Positions 41,788 through 54,939 of a DNA stretch of 64,000 nucleotides are shown one piece after another (position 1 is the first letter of the stretch; each line of letters begins with the position of its first letter). The notes below the pieces were generated by a model. The model was not told where the DNA came from. It searched no databases and saw only the letters and a list, made by a program, of their open reading frames with translations. Source of the DNA: Serratia sp. AKBS12 (GTDB lineage Bacteria; Pseudomonadota; Gammaproteobacteria; Enterobacterales; Enterobacteriaceae); the NCBI RefSeq assembly GCF_024793895.1, contig NZ_JANUSB010000016.1, positions 62,001 through 126,000 on the forward strand, read 5' to 3'. The position numbers and the translations under genes are program-made.

Positions 41788-42954
41788 TTATTTTGTACAA
41801 TTGCGCGACAGATTGCTCACTGCGGCACGCGCCGGCGTGTTCACCACCAGCAAACCGGCCACCAGCAAGCCCGCCACGGCAACATACAATGCCGGCTCCA
41901 GACGTTGGGTCAGCGCAGTGGACAGCGCCGACAGTATCGGCCCGACCAACTGGCCGACAGCATAACCGGTGGTCAGCAGGCCGGCCATGTAGCGCGCATG
42001 GTTTGGCGCCAGTTCACGGCCATGCTGCAGCGCCAGCTGCACCACGCTGAGAAAACCGCCGCCGGTGAACAACGCCCCCAACGCCAGACCGGTGATGCCC
42101 GGCACCACCTCCGCACACAGAACCCCCAACGCCTGCACCCATAACGTCAGCGCCAGACGGGTCGGGGTGGTCAGCCGGTGGCGGGTCAGAATACCCAGCA
42201 CGATCCCCAGCACCGCCGCGCCGCCAAACACCGGCCAGACAAACTGGGCAAATACGCTACCTGGAAACCGCTCGCTGGCCATTTGCGACAGAAACGTCGC
42301 CGGCAGAATATAGCCGAAACCGGCCAGGCTGTAACTCCACACCAGGCGTTTCAGCGCCGGCGTCAGCACCAGTGGCTCCGGCGTCAGGTTCGGTCGATGC
42401 AGTTCCCCGGCGCGCGGTAAATTGACGCTGATGGTGCCAATCAGCAGCAATGCCAATACGCCGTACACCAGCCAGGCCTGGGCCGCGCTCAGCGCCAGCC
42501 CGTGGATACCCACCGCCAGCATGCCGCTGATAAAGATCCCCGCTCCGGGGCCGGCAAATACTGCCGCACTCAGCGCCGGGCGACCATAATGCGCCAAACG
42601 CTCGTTGGTCCATGCCGCCACCAGCACCATCGCCCAGCCGCTGACCCAGCCAATGGCAAAACGCACCGCGCCGTGCCACCACGCGCCTTCCACCCAGGCA
42701 GACAGCAGCGTCAGCGCTACCGCACCCCATACGCCGAGCCACACCCGGCGTTCGACGTGACGGCAGGCACGCATCGCATCGTAGGCCCCGCACAGATAAC
42801 CCAGGTAGTTCAGCGCCGCGACCAGCCCGGCGCTGGTCAGCGTAAACTGATGTTCGGCAATCATCAGCGGCACCTGCGGCGTAAAGGCGAAACGGCCGAT
42901 CCCCATCGCCACAATCAGCGCCACAAATCCACTTAATGCAATTCTCAATGCCAT
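41788..42954 (-). CDS. YbfB/YjiJ-family MFS transporter
   Basis: 388 residues with 12 hydrophobic segments. The N terminus (MALRIALSGFVALIVAMGIG then RFAFTPQVPLMI) is the standard start of YbfB/YjiJ proteins. Later family features are LNYLGYLCGAYDAM, SAAVFAGPGAGIFISGML and GLLTTGYAVGQLVGPILSA. The substrate is unknown; members are often next to LysR genes and implicated in efflux. It diverges from the LysR gene across 105 bp, so the regulator probably controls it. Confidence 0.87.
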   Translation of the reverse strand: MALRIALSGFVALIVAMGIGRFAFTPQVPLMIAEHQFTLTSAGLVAALNYLGYLCGAYDAMRACRHVERRVWLGVWGAVALTLLSAWVEGAWWHGAVRFAIGWVSGWAMVLVAAWTNERLAHYGRPALSAAVFAGPGAGIFISGMLAVGIHGLALSAAQAWLVYGVLALLLIGTISVNLPRAGELHRPNLTPEPLVLTPALKRLVWSYSLAGFGYILPATFLSQMASERFPGSVFAQFVWPVFGGAAVLGIVLGILTRHRLTTPTRLALTLWVQALGVLCAEVVPGITGLALGALFTGGGFLSVVQLALQHGRELAPNHARYMAGLLTTGYAVGQLVGPILSALSTALTQRLEPALYVAVAGLLVAGLLVVNTPARAAVSNLSRNCTK

Positions 42955-43059
42955 TTGGCCATCCCAACGGTTAAAAGAAAGTTGCCAGTATCATGCCGCA
43001 GTATTACACTCACAAAAACTGAATAATAATCACAAAGTTCATCACAAAAAGAGAAGATA

Positions 43060-45104
<2,045 letters not shown>

Positions 45105-45123
45105 GCAGGGAGGCAAATCCGGT

Positions 45124-45966
45124 ATGAATACGTCACTTGAACTTCTCGAAGAGCATCGCATGTTCGGCGGCTGGCAACAGCGCTACCGCCACGCGGCGCA
45201 AAGCCTGAACTGCAATATGACGTTCAGCATCTACCTGCCGCCACCGCGTGATGATAATCCGCCGCCGGTACTGTACTGGCTGTCCGGGCTGACCTGCAAC
45301 GACGAGAACTTCACGCTGAAGGCCGGCGCACAGCGCATCGCAGCCGAACTCGGGCTGGTGCTGGTGATGGCCGATACCAGCCCGCGCGGCGATGAGGTAC
45401 CGGATGACGAAGGCTACGATCTCGGCCAGGGAGCGGGGTTTTATCTCAACGCCACGCAGGCACCGTGGGATCGGCACTTCCGCATGTATGACTACATCAG
45501 CGACGAGCTACCGGCGCTGATTAATCAGCATTTCAGCGTCAGTGACCGCCAGTCGATCTTTGGCCACTCAATGGGCGGCCATGGTGCCCTGGTGATGGCG
45601 TTGCGCAATCCGCAGCGTTATCGCTCGGTGTCGGCATTTGCGCCGATTGTCAACCCGTGTCAGGTGCCCTGGGGGCGCAGAGCCTTTAGCGCCTATCTCG
45701 GCGACGACGAAAGTCAGTGGTTGCAATACGATAGCTGTCACCTGCTGGCCAGCGGCGCAGAAAAAATGCCGGTGCTGGTCGATCAGGGCGATGACGATCA
45801 GTTCCTGGCCGATCAGCTGCAACCGGCGAAGCTGGCCGAGCTGGCACGCCAGCGCGACTGGCCGCTGACGCTGCGCATACAGCCGGGTTACGACCACAGC
45901 TACTTTACCATCGCGACCTTTGTCGAGGATCACCTGCGCTTTCACGCAGAACATCTGTTCCGCTGA
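45124..45966 (+). CDS. yeiG: S-formylglutathione hydrolase (YeiG/FrmB/FghA)
   Basis: 280 residues in the esterase-D family (alpha/beta hydrolase). The nucleophile elbow is [11 protein letters not shown], the oxyanion and substrate strand includes [22 protein letters not shown] holds the catalytic Asp and [13 protein letters not shown] the His. It releases formate and glutathione from S-formylglutathione, completing detoxification begun by FrmA. YeiG in E. coli lies next to folE, so the symbol follows synteny; frmB would be equally valid in function. A GGAGG site precedes the start. Confidence 0.93.
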   Translation: MNTSLELLEEHRMFGGWQQRYRHAAQSLNCNMTFSIYLPPPRDDNPPPVLYWLSGLTCNDENFTLKAGAQRIAAELGLVLVMADTSPRGDEVPDDEGYDLGQGAGFYLNATQAPWDRHFRMYDYISDELPALINQHFSVSDRQSIFGHSMGGHGALVMALRNPQRYRSVSAFAPIVNPCQVPWGRRAFSAYLGDDESQWLQYDSCHLLASGAEKMPVLVDQGDDDQFLADQLQPAKLAELARQRDWPLTLRIQPGYDHSYFTIATFVEDHLRFHAEHLFR

Positions 45967-46416
45967 TAGCCAGACCGCTGCTTGCGATAAGGATGGTCGC
46001 AAGCACTTATTACCGATAGCGGCAATTTCCATCGCTTAACCCAGTTGCCTAACCTCAGTAACCCCAGCGCCCGTCACCCTGTATCTTAATTTATCTAATG
46101 GTGCCAAGGAAAAAGCTACGCTCATCCGCCACAAACGCGGCTTACTGCGGTGAAACGCCTGAATACCAACGATAAAAATCGACAAGCGATAAACAGGCGC
46201 TGTTAACACCAAGAAAAACCAGCACCACAATCAACGCGTCGAGATAATTTTTCGCCAATGGAAAACGTTATAGGAGATGCATGAATAATGGACATAGTCA
46301 GGATCAGGCTAATGCCGGAAAAAGCTCTGATGGCATTATCATACATAACTCGTCATCTCCCTGTCGCCAATGCCCCAGCCGGCACGCTTATCGCTGATGC
46401 CCGTGAATTATCACCA
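45967..46416. other. 450-bp gap between yeiG and gsiD
   Basis: Begins with the yeiG terminator. The rest has no convincing gene. A 38-codon frame on the plus strand (46281-46397, MNNGHSQDQ...) has a good AGGAG ribosome site four bases before its ATG but no recognisable family. A 64-codon minus frame (46036-46230) and a hydrophobic 38-codon stretch ending SLVDFYRWYSGVSPQ in another minus frame, starting only at TTG, look like remains of a membrane protein. Base composition is lower in GC than in the flanking genes. Confidence 0.4.
45979..46005 (+). terminator. Hairpin after yeiG
   Basis: Perfect nine-base arms TGCTTGCGA and complement with a nine-base loop begin 13 bases past the stop. Only a weak T-rich tail follows. 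Confidence 0.6.
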
Positions 46417-47322
46417 TTAGCCCTTCAATTTTGGATCCAGCGCATCGCGCAACCCGTCTCCCAGTAAATTAAACGCCAATACGGTAAGGAAGATCGCCAG
46501 ACTCGGGAAGATCGCCACATGCGGTGCGATCACCATATCCGCACGCGCTTCGTTGAGCATTGCGCCCCACTCCGGCGTTGGTGGCTGCGCCCCCAGCCCG
46601 AGAAACGACAGGCTGGCGGCAGTAATGATCGAGGTACCGATCCGCATGGTGAAATACACCACAATTGACGAAATGGTGCCCGGCAAGATATGGCGCATGA
46701 TAATGGTCCAGTCGGAGGCGCCAATGCTACGCGCCGACTCGATGTAGGTTAAATGCTTCAATACCAGAGTATTGCCGCGCACCAGTCGGGCAAACGCCGG
46801 AATGCTGAAGATCGCCACCGCAACGATAACGTTCGCCATACCGCTGCCCATTACCGCCACTACGCCGATCGCCAGCAAAATACCGGGAAAGGCAAATAGT
46901 ACGTCACTGATACGCATGACGACCCGGTCCCACCAGCCTTCATAGTAGCCGGCCAACAGTCCCAGCAGCGTACCAATCACACCGCCAACCAGCACCGAAA
47001 ACACCCCGGCGGTCAGCGAAATGCGCGTACCCATCAGCACCCGACTGAAAATGTCACGCCCAAGCGAGTCGACCCCCAGCCAGTGCACCAGCGACGGCCC
47101 CTCATTCAGCCGGTCATAATCGAAGTAGTTTTCCGCATCGTACGGCACCAGCCACGGTGCGAACACCGCCGCGGCCGCCAGCAACAGCACAAACAGCGCC
47201 GCTATCACCGCCACCCGCTGCTGGCGAAAACGCCGCCAGAACTCATGCCACGGCGTACGTACCGCCTGCGGATTTAGCACCGGCAGCGTGGTCATTGCGG
47301 CATTACGTCGCCAATTAATCAT
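46417..47322 (-). CDS. gsiD: Glutathione ABC permease GsiD
   Basis: 301 residues (E. coli 303). Six membrane helices; the N-terminal [20 protein letters not shown] and the conserved EAA loop segment [20 protein letters not shown] identify a DppC-type permease. [20 protein letters not shown] is almost identical to E. coli GsiD. It pairs with GsiC to form the channel. ATG 47322 lies 9 bases after the gsiC stop with GAGGG in between. Last gene of the iaaA-gsiABCD operon. Confidence 0.95.
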   Translation of the reverse strand: MINWRRNAAMTTLPVLNPQAVRTPWHEFWRRFRQQRVAVIAALFVLLLAAAAVFAPWLVPYDAENYFDYDRLNEGPSLVHWLGVDSLGRDIFSRVLMGTRISLTAGVFSVLVGGVIGTLLGLLAGYYEGWWDRVVMRISDVLFAFPGILLAIGVVAVMGSGMANVIVAVAIFSIPAFARLVRGNTLVLKHLTYIESARSIGASDWTIIMRHILPGTISSIVVYFTMRIGTSIITAASLSFLGLGAQPPTPEWGAMLNEARADMVIAPHVAIFPSLAIFLTVLAFNLLGDGLRDALDPKLKG

Positions 47323-47331
47323 GCCACGCCC

Positions 47332-48252
47332 TCATTTGTAACGTATTGCCGGGTTGATCGCCGCATACAGCATATCCACCAACAGGTTAATCAGAATAAA
47401 CTCCAGTGAGAACAGCAGCACTTCGGCCTGAATCACCGGGTAATCGCGCATTTCTACCGAATCGACCAGCAAGCGCCCCAGACCGGGCCAGTTGAACACC
47501 TTTTCCACCACGATCGAACCGCCGAGCAGAAAACCAAACTGCAAGCCCATCATGGTGATCACCGGGATCATCGCATTACGCAGACCGTGCTTGACGATCA
47601 CCGCCGTTTCCCGCACGCCCTTGGCGCGCGCCGTGCGCATATAGTCTTCCTGCATCACTTCCACGAACGACGCCCGGGTGAAACGCGCCATCACCGCCGC
47701 TACCGCCGCACCCAGGGTAATCGACGGCAAAATATAGTGCTGCCAGCTATCGGCACCCACCGTCGGTAACCAGCCGAGCTCGACCGAGAACACCTGCATC
47801 AACAGCATGCCAAGCGCAAACGCCGGGAACGAAATACCGGACACCGCCAGGGTCATGCCCAGACGATCAGGCCAGCGATTGCGCCACACTGCGGACACCA
47901 TGCCAATCGCCATGCCAATGATAACCGCCCAGAGCATACTGCTCACGGTCAGCCAGAAGGTCGGCATAAAGCGGCTGGCGATCTCTTCGCTGACCGGCCG
48001 TTTGGACACCATCGAGTGGCCGAAATCGCCTTGCAGCGCGTTAACAAAGAAATGCACGAACTGCTGCGGCAGCGGTTTGTCCAGCCCCAAATCTTTACGC
48101 ACCAGCTGCACCACCGACTCGTCGGCCTCGGGCCCGGCCGCCAGCCGCGCCGGATCGCCCGGCAGCAGGTGGACGAACAGGAACACCAGCACCGCGACGA
48201 TCAACAGCGTCGGGATCAGCCCGAGCAGCCGTTTAATAAAATAATTAAGCAT
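47332..48252 (-). CDS. gsiC: Glutathione ABC permease GsiC
   Basis: 306 residues, the E. coli length. [20 protein letters not shown] is the DppB-type start; [20 protein letters not shown] is the EAA loop that docks on the ATPase. It forms the inner-membrane pore with GsiD for glutathione uptake. A hairpin separates it from gsiB. Confidence 0.96.
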   Translation of the reverse strand: MLNYFIKRLLGLIPTLLIVAVLVFLFVHLLPGDPARLAAGPEADESVVQLVRKDLGLDKPLPQQFVHFFVNALQGDFGHSMVSKRPVSEEIASRFMPTFWLTVSSMLWAVIIGMAIGMVSAVWRNRWPDRLGMTLAVSGISFPAFALGMLLMQVFSVELGWLPTVGADSWQHYILPSITLGAAVAAVMARFTRASFVEVMQEDYMRTARAKGVRETAVIVKHGLRNAMIPVITMMGLQFGFLLGGSIVVEKVFNWPGLGRLLVDSVEMRDYPVIQAEVLLFSLEFILINLLVDMLYAAINPAIRYK

Positions 48253-48272
48253 CGGTTGGTTAACCCCTCATG

Positions 48273-48298
48273 CCGTCCTCCCCGCACGGAGAGGACGG
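48273..48298 (-). repeat. Stem-loop between gsiB and gsiC
   Basis: Eight-base arms CCGTCCTC and its complement with a ten-base loop lie in the 57-bp gap after the binding-protein gene. As at mglB, this probably raises GsiB over the permeases by partial termination or RNA protection. No T-tract follows. Confidence 0.6.
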
Positions 48299-48309
48299 TA
48301 ACGCAGCGC

Positions 48310-49842
48310 TTACTTGAGATCGGCATTTTCAAAGCTGAATGACGTATCTGGCATCACGTAAAAGCCGCTGAGCTGCTTGTTGCTGGCGGACAGCAAGCGC
48401 TCGGTAGCCAGGAAGATCCACGGCGCATCGGCCCAGATGCGATCCTGCGCATCCTTGTACAACTGCTGTTTTTTCACTCGATCGGTGGTCGCCAGCGCCT
48501 CGCCAAGATCCCGATCGACCTGCGGATTGCTGTAGAACGCGGTATTGAACAGCTTCGGCGGTGCCGACTGGCTGGCAAACAGCGGCGACAGCGCCCAGTC
48601 GGCCTCGCCGGTCGAAGCCGACCAGCCGGTATAGAACAGGCGCACGCCGGTATCCTTGACGCCGACGCTTTCAACCTGCGCCGCTCGCTGCCCGGCGTCC
48701 ATGGCGGTAACCTTCACTTTTACCCCCACCTGCGCCAACTGCTGCTGAGCAAACTGCAATACTTTTTGCGCGGTACTGTGGTTATGCGAAGACCACAGCG
48801 TGGTGGTAAAACCGTTCGGGTAGCCAGCCTGTTTCAGCAACTCACGCGCCTTGGCCGGATCGTACGGCCACGCTTGATAGCGGGTGGCAAAATCGATCGA
48901 CGGTGGCACCGGCCCCTCCGCCGGCACCGCGTAACCGGCAAACGCCACTTTGATTAACGCCTGCTTGTTAATGGCGTAATTCAATGCCTGGCGTACTTTC
49001 GGGTTATCAAACGGCTTCTGGGTGACGTTGATACTGATGTAGCGCTGCATGATCGACGGCGCGGTCACCACCGCCAGTTTGTCGTTCTTTTGCAACACCT
49101 TGGCCTGCTCGTACGGGATCGGGAAGGCAAACGTCGCCTCGCCGGTTTGCAGCATCGCCGCCCGGGTATTGTTGTCAACCACCGGACGCCAGGTAATGCT
49201 GTCAAGCTTCGGCAGCCCCGGCTGCCAGTAACCGGCAAATTTCTTCACCTTGACATAATCGGTCTGGTTCCAGGTTTCGAACTGGTATGGCCCGGTCCCC
49301 ACCGGGTGGAAACCGATCTCCTTGCCGTACTGCTTCAGCGCCGTCGGCGAAATCATCGCGGCAGCCGGGTGCGCCAGGTTATTGATAAACGCCGAGAACG
49401 GCGCTTTCAACACGATCTTCACCGTGGTCGGATCGACCACCTCGGTTTTGTCGATCATTTTGAACAGGTTATAGCGTTTCAGGTGGCTGTCCGGATTGCT
49501 GGCACGATCCAGGTTGGCCTTCACCGCCTCGGCGTTGAATTCGCTGCCATCGTGAAACCTGATTGCGGATCGTAACTTGATGGTGTAGCTCAGGCCGTCG
49601 GCGCTGGCCTGGTAGCTGTCGGCCAGCACGTTGACCAGTTTCATGTCCTTGTCAAAACCGAACAGCCCCTGGTAAAACGATTTTGCCACCGCCTGCGACA
49701 GCGTGTCGTTGGCGTCATACGGATCGAGGGTGGTGAAGTTGGAGGCGACGGCGATCACCGCATCTTTCGCTGCCCAGGCCGGCGCCGCGCCGGTAACGGT
49801 CAACAGCACGGCAACGGCCAATAAACTGCGTTTCTGAGTCAT
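48310..49842 (-). CDS. gsiB: Periplasmic glutathione-binding protein GsiB
   Basis: 510 residues (E. coli 512) with a Sec signal ending near PAWA. It belongs to the SBP_bac_5 (DppA/OppA) family: [39 protein letters not shown] and [10 protein letters not shown] are typical. It captures reduced glutathione for GsiACD. It follows gsiA after 20 bp. The family alternative, a dipeptide- or nickel-binding protein, is unlikely given the complete gsi operon and iaaA. Confidence 0.95.
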   Translation of the reverse strand: MTQKRSLLAVAVLLTVTGAAPAWAAKDAVIAVASNFTTLDPYDANDTLSQAVAKSFYQGLFGFDKDMKLVNVLADSYQASADGLSYTIKLRSAIRFHDGSEFNAEAVKANLDRASNPDSHLKRYNLFKMIDKTEVVDPTTVKIVLKAPFSAFINNLAHPAAAMISPTALKQYGKEIGFHPVGTGPYQFETWNQTDYVKVKKFAGYWQPGLPKLDSITWRPVVDNNTRAAMLQTGEATFAFPIPYEQAKVLQKNDKLAVVTAPSIMQRYISINVTQKPFDNPKVRQALNYAINKQALIKVAFAGYAVPAEGPVPPSIDFATRYQAWPYDPAKARELLKQAGYPNGFTTTLWSSHNHSTAQKVLQFAQQQLAQVGVKVKVTAMDAGQRAAQVESVGVKDTGVRLFYTGWSASTGEADWALSPLFASQSAPPKLFNTAFYSNPQVDRDLGEALATTDRVKKQQLYKDAQDRIWADAPWIFLATERLLSASNKQLSGFYVMPDTSFSFENADLK

Positions 49843-49862
49843 GTGGCTTGTTCTCCCAAAGA

Positions 49863-51740
49863 TTAATAGATGCCGGCGATAGGATGGCGTGCGACAAAGT
49901 GCGCAGGGCCGACCTCGACCAGCGGTGCAGTCACCGGTTCATCGCCGAGAGGGCGAATCGGGCTGGGTATTTCATCCACCAGCAGCGGCTGGCGCAGGTG
50001 TGCGCGGCGCGGATCGGCTACCGGCACTGCGGCCATCAGCTTGCGGGTATAGGCATGCTGCGGGTTTTCAAACACCGCTTTACGCGGGCCGATTTCGACA
50101 ATCTGGCCAAGGTACATCACCGCCACCCGGTGGCTGACGCGCTCCACCACCGCCATGTCGTGCGAAATAAACAAAAAGGCAATGCCGAACTCACGCTGCA
50201 AATCCAGCAGCAGGTTGACGATCTGCGCCTGAATCGACACGTCGAGCGCCGACACCGACTCATCGGCAATCACCACCTTCGGATTAAGCGCCAGCGCGCG
50301 GGCGATGCAGATCCGCTGGCGCTGGCCGCCGGAAAACTCGTGCGGGTAGCGGCGCGCATGTTCCGGCCGCAGGCCAACGCGCTCCAACAGCCAGGCGACC
50401 CGCCGCTCTGCCGCCTTGCCGCGCGCCACGTTGTGCACCAGCAGCGGCTCCATGATGGAAAAACCCACCGTCAGTCGCGGATCGAGCGAGGCATAAGGAT
50501 CCTGGAAAATGAACTGAATATCGCGCCGCAGGTGCTGTAACGCCGCGCCCTGTAGTTGATTGATGGTTTGACCGTTGAAGGTAATGGTGCCGTGCTGGCT
50601 TTCCACCAGCCGCAGCAGCGAGCGACCGGTGGTCGATTTTCCGCAGCCGGATTCGCCCACCAGCCCCAGCGTTTCACCGGGATAGAGGTCGAAACTGACG
50701 TTCTCCACCGCATGCACTCGCCGCGTAACGCGGTTGAAAATGCCGCTGCGTACGTCAAAACGCGTGACCAACCGGTCGACGCGCAGGATCGGCTGCGCGT
50801 CACGTGGTACGGTATCCTGCGGCTGCACCGCCTGCTCGTCACCCGGCAGTGGGAATTTAGCCGGGAAATCCGCCTCGGCCATCGCGCCGAGCTTCGGCAC
50901 CGCGGCCAGCAGCGCCTGGGTATAGGGTTGTTGAGGCGCGGAAAATAGCGGGCGCACGCCGCCAGCTTCCACCTTTTCGCCCTGTTTCATCACCAGTACG
51001 CGATCGGCGATTTCCGCCACCACGGCCATATCGTGAGTAATGAAAATCACCCCCATCTGCATCTCTTGCTGCAGTACGCGGATCAATTGCAGAATTTGCG
51101 CCTGAATGGTGACGTCCAGCGCGGTGGTTGGCTCGTCGGCGATCAGCAGCGCCGGCTTGCATGACAGCGCCATGGCAATCATCACCCGTTGGCGCATCCC
51201 GCCGGAAAGCTGGTGCGGATAGCGGCCAAGCACGTTTCCGGCGTCGGGAATTCGCACCAGATCCAGCATCTGCAGCGCTTCGCGACGGGCAGTGCGGTGG
51301 TCCATCGCCTGATGCAAACGCAGGGATTCCGCAATTTGCTCACCGACCGGGAATACCGGGTTCAACGAGGTCATCGGTTCCTGAAAGATCATCGCCATAT
51401 CGGCACCGCGCAGACGGCGCATCGTGCTCTGACTGGCCTGCGCCACATCGAGCAGCGCGCCGTTGCGGCGACGAAACACCATGCTGCCCGCGATCAGCCG
51501 CCCGCCGCCCTGCTCTACCAAACGCATCAGCGCCAGCGAGGTCACCGACTTGCCAGAACCGGATTCACCGACGATCGCCAGCGTTTCGCCGCGATCGACA
51601 GCAAAATTAAGCCCACGCACCGCGTCGACGGTTTCACCTTCACGCTGAAATTGCACGCTGAGATCGCGCACCGACAGCACGCGCTGCGGCGGCAGCAGCA
51701 AACCGCCGCCCGCCTCCGGCGTCAGAACAGTCTCGGTCAT
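49863..51740 (-). CDS. gsiA: Glutathione ABC ATPase GsiA
   Basis: 625 residues from ATG 51740 (E. coli 623), with the annotated open frame extending 21 codons further without support. Two ABC cassettes are fused: the first with [30 protein letters not shown] and [13 protein letters not shown], the second with [30 protein letters not shown] and [13 protein letters not shown]. Both nucleotide sites look intact. In other systems these are two proteins (DppD and DppF type). It powers glutathione import through GsiC and GsiD and lies 19 bp after iaaA. Confidence 0.96.
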   Translation of the reverse strand: MTETVLTPEAGGGLLLPPQRVLSVRDLSVQFQREGETVDAVRGLNFAVDRGETLAIVGESGSGKSVTSLALMRLVEQGGGRLIAGSMVFRRRNGALLDVAQASQSTMRRLRGADMAMIFQEPMTSLNPVFPVGEQIAESLRLHQAMDHRTARREALQMLDLVRIPDAGNVLGRYPHQLSGGMRQRVMIAMALSCKPALLIADEPTTALDVTIQAQILQLIRVLQQEMQMGVIFITHDMAVVAEIADRVLVMKQGEKVEAGGVRPLFSAPQQPYTQALLAAVPKLGAMAEADFPAKFPLPGDEQAVQPQDTVPRDAQPILRVDRLVTRFDVRSGIFNRVTRRVHAVENVSFDLYPGETLGLVGESGCGKSTTGRSLLRLVESQHGTITFNGQTINQLQGAALQHLRRDIQFIFQDPYASLDPRLTVGFSIMEPLLVHNVARGKAAERRVAWLLERVGLRPEHARRYPHEFSGGQRQRICIARALALNPKVVIADESVSALDVSIQAQIVNLLLDLQREFGIAFLFISHDMAVVERVSHRVAVMYLGQIVEIGPRKAVFENPQHAYTRKLMAAVPVADPRRAHLRQPLLVDEIPSPIRPLGDEPVTAPLVEVGPAHFVARHPIAGIY

Positions 51741-51759
51741 GTTGCCTCCCGGCCGACGG

Positions 51760-52722
51760 TTAACGGTAAATACCCACCGTAGGCGCATCACCAACATAGC
51801 CAAAGCCGCGGTACATGCCTTCGCTGTTGAACGGTAGTGCCACGTTGCCGTCGCGATCGATGGCGATCAACCCGCCGCTGCCGCCCAGCGCCAGCAGCTT
51901 TTCCTGCACCACTTTATCGCTGGCCTGTTGCAAACTGAGCCCGGCGTATTCCATCAGTGCGGAAACGTCATAAGCCGCCACGCTGCGCATGAAGATTTCG
52001 CCGGTGCCGGTGCTGGATACCGCCACGGTGGCGTTATTGGCATAACAGCCGGCGCCGATAATCGGCGTATCTCCCACCCGACCGGCCTGCTTATTGGTCA
52101 TGCCGCCGGTGGAGGTCGCCGCCGCCAGATTGCCGAGCGCGTCGAGCGCCACCGCACCTACCGTGCCGAATTTACGATCGGCATCGAGCGGATCGCCGGC
52201 CTGCGACGCCGCTGCACCGTCGTGATCGAGCAACACCCGCCCCTGCTCCGCCTGAGCGCGATGCAGTTGATCGAAACGTTCCTGGGTAAAAAAGAAATCG
52301 GGCGCGACCATCTCCAGCCCGTGGGTGGCGGCAAACTTCTCCGCGCCGTCGCTGGCAAACAGCACATGCTGGCTGTTTTCCAGTACCGCGCGGGCCGCCA
52401 GTACCGGATTGCGCACCCGGCTGACGCCGGCTACCGCGCCGGCATCGAGGGTGCGGCCGTCCATCACGCACGCATCCATTTCATGGGTGCCCTGATGGGT
52501 AAATACCGATCCGACGCCGGCATTGAACAACGGACACTCTTCCAATAACCGCACCGCTTCGGTGACCGCATCCAGCGCGCTGCCGCCCTGCGCCAGTATT
52601 TGCTGCCCGGCGGCCACCACCGACGAGAGCGCCTGAATATAACGTTGTTCTTTTTCTGCATTCATTGCCGCGCGCGTAATGGCGCCCGCGCCGCCATGAA
52701 TGGCAATAACTGGTTTGCTCAT
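51760..52722 (-). CDS. iaaA: Isoaspartyl peptidase/L-asparaginase IaaA
   Basis: 320 residues (E. coli 321) from ATG 52722; the frame stays open 21 codons further upstream. The N-terminal nucleophile enzyme cleaves itself before the Thr in [12 protein letters not shown] to give alpha and beta chains; [11 protein letters not shown] and [16 protein letters not shown] are family motifs. It hydrolyses isoaspartyl dipeptides and asparagine and precedes gsiABCD as in E. coli, possibly linking peptide breakdown with glutathione import. A good promoter lies about 70 bp upstream. Confidence 0.95.
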   Translation of the reverse strand: MSKPVIAIHGGAGAITRAAMNAEKEQRYIQALSSVVAAGQQILAQGGSALDAVTEAVRLLEECPLFNAGVGSVFTHQGTHEMDACVMDGRTLDAGAVAGVSRVRNPVLAARAVLENSQHVLFASDGAEKFAATHGLEMVAPDFFFTQERFDQLHRAQAEQGRVLLDHDGAAASQAGDPLDADRKFGTVGAVALDALGNLAAATSTGGMTNKQAGRVGDTPIIGAGCYANNATVAVSSTGTGEIFMRSVAAYDVSALMEYAGLSLQQASDKVVQEKLLALGGSGGLIAIDRDGNVALPFNSEGMYRGFGYVGDAPTVGIYR

Positions 52723-52794
52723 TTGCCTGCCACCCTGTGTCACTCGCTTATATCCGCAACAGAAGTGCGGTGATTTATTATGCAATCTTTTCTG

Positions 52795-52823
52795 ACTATA
52801 TTTAGCACAGCAAACGATGTAAA
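52795..52823 (-). promoter_or_regulatory. Promoter of the iaaA-gsiABCD operon
   Basis: On the minus strand TTTACA (52823-52818) and TATAGT (52800-52795) are separated by exactly 17 bases, each matching the sigma-70 hexamer at five of six positions. The start would be near 52788, about 66 nt before iaaA. Confidence 0.65.
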
Positions 52824-52970
52824 GGCTTAATATCGCACCAAGAATTTCCTGTCGTCGCCTAAGATTTTTTTGGCGCGATATATTATTTCCAGTAATAAAA
52901 ACAGCTCGTTAATTAATCTTGTCCCGGTGCCACGGCTATTTTGTTGTTCGCCAGCGGTCAACGGCTAATA

Positions 52971-53507
52971 TCAGAAAGACGAGCCAGGCTGGCGCAAGAA
53001 TGCCTGTTCTTCGGCGGTGCTGGTATGCCCCAATATCGCATTGCGATGCGGGTAGCGACCAAAGCGATCGATAATCGCCTTATGGCGCAATTCATATTCC
53101 AGCTGGTCGCCATTATTCAGTTCACGGTATAGCGCCAGCGCCTGTTGATGCACCAGCGCGGATTCCGAATGCATAAATGGCAAATAAAGAAAACCGCGCT
53201 GTTCCACGCTGAGCCGGGCGCATTCCCCACTGCGCACCGCCTCCTGCGCCAGCACCAGTGCCATACCGTCGCAGGAAAACGAACGTGGCGTGCCGCGAAA
53301 CAGATTGCGACTGAACTGATCGAGCACGATGATTTCCGCCAGCCGCCCTTCGATGGTATCACGCCAATGCGCCAGCTCCCCCGCCGCCGCCGCCTGCCAT
53401 ATTTCGGCAAATCGCCCATGCAGCTGACGATCAAACTCATCATCTTTTTTAAACCACATTACCGGGTCGATTTCCTCGAACCAAAAGTCGATTATCTGTT
53501 TGTGCAT
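52971..53507 (-). CDS. DUF924 family protein
   Basis: 178 residues from ATG 53507, preceded by GGGGAGA; the frame is open 40 codons further, but that stretch is arginine- and cysteine-rich and has no better start. Family features are [40 protein letters not shown] and [17 protein letters not shown], forming an all-helical tetratricopeptide-like fold. No biochemical function is established for DUF924. It lies between iaaA and moeA, where E. coli has no gene, and is transcribed away from moeA across 191 bp. Confidence 0.88.
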   Translation of the reverse strand: MHKQIIDFWFEEIDPVMWFKKDDEFDRQLHGRFAEIWQAAAAGELAHWRDTIEGRLAEIIVLDQFSRNLFRGTPRSFSCDGMALVLAQEAVRSGECARLSVEQRGFLYLPFMHSESALVHQQALALYRELNNGDQLEYELRHKAIIDRFGRYPHRNAILGHTSTAEEQAFLRQPGSSF

Positions 53508-53698
53508 TGCCGTTCTCCCCTGTCCAGATATCATGGTATAGCGCAAAAATCGCTCGACCGGCGTGTGCGGCGTGCGCAACCGGCGCCAACAGCGGCAGGG
53601 AGTCCCCCGTTGGCGGCATTCTCCCACGCGGGGTTATCTGCCATAATAACCGCACTTTGCCGCTTATTTTCGCGCACATTGATTACGGAGTTCTCTTT

Positions 53699-54937
53699 AT
53701 GGATCATTGCCCTACTTCCGGTCTTATCTCCCTCGAACAGGCGCTGGACACCATGCTCGGCCAGGTTGTGCCGCTTGATGAAACCGAATCCATCGCGCTC
53801 AACGACGCCTGTGGGCGCATTACCGCCACGCCGGTCATTTCACCGATTGACGTACCGCCGTTCGCCAATTCGGCGATGGACGGCTATGCGGTGCGCATCA
53901 GCGAACTCAACGCCAACGCGCCATTGCCGATCGCCGGCAAGGCGTTCGCCGGTGCACCGTTCAACGACGCCTGGCCGGCAAACAGCTGCATACGCATCAT
54001 GACCGGCGCACCGGTACCCGCCGGTACCGAGGCGGTGATCATGCAGGAACAGGCTGAGGTCAGCGAGGCAGGCGTGCGCTTTAACGCCGTGGTGCACGCC
54101 GGGCAAAACGTGCGTCTGGCGGGCGAAGATATTCAGCAGGGGGCCGGCGTACTGCCGGCCGGCGTCAGGCTGGGCGCCGCACAGCTGCCATTACTGGCCT
54201 CCCTGGGTATCAGCGAGCTACGGGTGATGCGCAAATTGAAAGTCGCGCTGTTTTCTACCGGCGATGAACTGCAACCGGTCGGCCAGCCGCTGCAAGACGG
54301 CCAGATTTACGACACCAATCGCTTTGCGGTACGGCTGATGCTGGAACAGATGGGCTGCGAGGTCATCGACCTGGGGATTATCCGCGACGATCGGGCTGCG
54401 CTGCGCGCAGCGTTCGAACAGGCCGATCGCCGCGCCGATCTGGTGATCAGCAGCGGCGGTGTTTCGGTGGGGGAAGCGGATTATACCAAACAGATGCTCG
54501 ATGAACTGGGCGAGGTTGGTTTCTGGAAACTGGCCATCAAACCGGGCAAGCCGTTCGCCTTCGGCAAATTGCAGCACGCCTGGTTCTGCGGCCTGCCGGG
54601 CAACCCGGTGTCCGCAGCGCTGACCTTTTATCAGCTGGTGCAGCCGCTGCTGGCCAAGCTGGCCGGCCACAGCGAATGGCGTCTGCCACCGCGGCTGCGC
54701 GCCCGTGCGCTGACACCGCTGAAGAAAGCGCCCGGCCGCCTCGATTTTCAACGTGGCGTATTCGCCAGCAACGCCCTCGGCGAGCTGGAGGTGTCCACCA
54801 CCGGCCATCAGGGATCGCACGTCTTCAGCTCGTTCAGCCAGGGCAACTGCTTTATCGTGCTCGAACGCGATCGCGGTGCGGTGGCGGCGGGTGAAATGGT
54901 CGAGATTGAGCCGTTCAATATGCTGCTGAGGAACTGA
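53699..54937 (+). CDS. moeA: Molybdopterin molybdenumtransferase MoeA
   Basis: 412 residues from ATG 53699 (E. coli MoeA 411), with GGAG upstream. [14 protein letters not shown] is the active-site segment, [19 protein letters not shown] domain 2, [20 protein letters not shown] and [15 protein letters not shown] the MoCF-binding domain, with C-terminal domain IV. It inserts molybdate into adenylated molybdopterin. moeB starts two bases after its stop. Confidence 0.96.
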   Translation: MDHCPTSGLISLEQALDTMLGQVVPLDETESIALNDACGRITATPVISPIDVPPFANSAMDGYAVRISELNANAPLPIAGKAFAGAPFNDAWPANSCIRIMTGAPVPAGTEAVIMQEQAEVSEAGVRFNAVVHAGQNVRLAGEDIQQGAGVLPAGVRLGAAQLPLLASLGISELRVMRKLKVALFSTGDELQPVGQPLQDGQIYDTNRFAVRLMLEQMGCEVIDLGIIRDDRAALRAAFEQADRRADLVISSGGVSVGEADYTKQMLDELGEVGFWKLAIKPGKPFAFGKLQHAWFCGLPGNPVSAALTFYQLVQPLLAKLAGHSEWRLPPRLRARALTPLKKAPGRLDFQRGVFASNALGELEVSTTGHQGSHVFSSFSQGNCFIVLERDRGAVAAGEMVEIEPFNMLLRN

Positions 54938-54939
54938 CG

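Noticed and set aside
46036-46230. 64-codon minus frame between yeiG and gsiD
   Set aside because: No ribosome site, no family similarity and mixed composition; only described as part of the gap.
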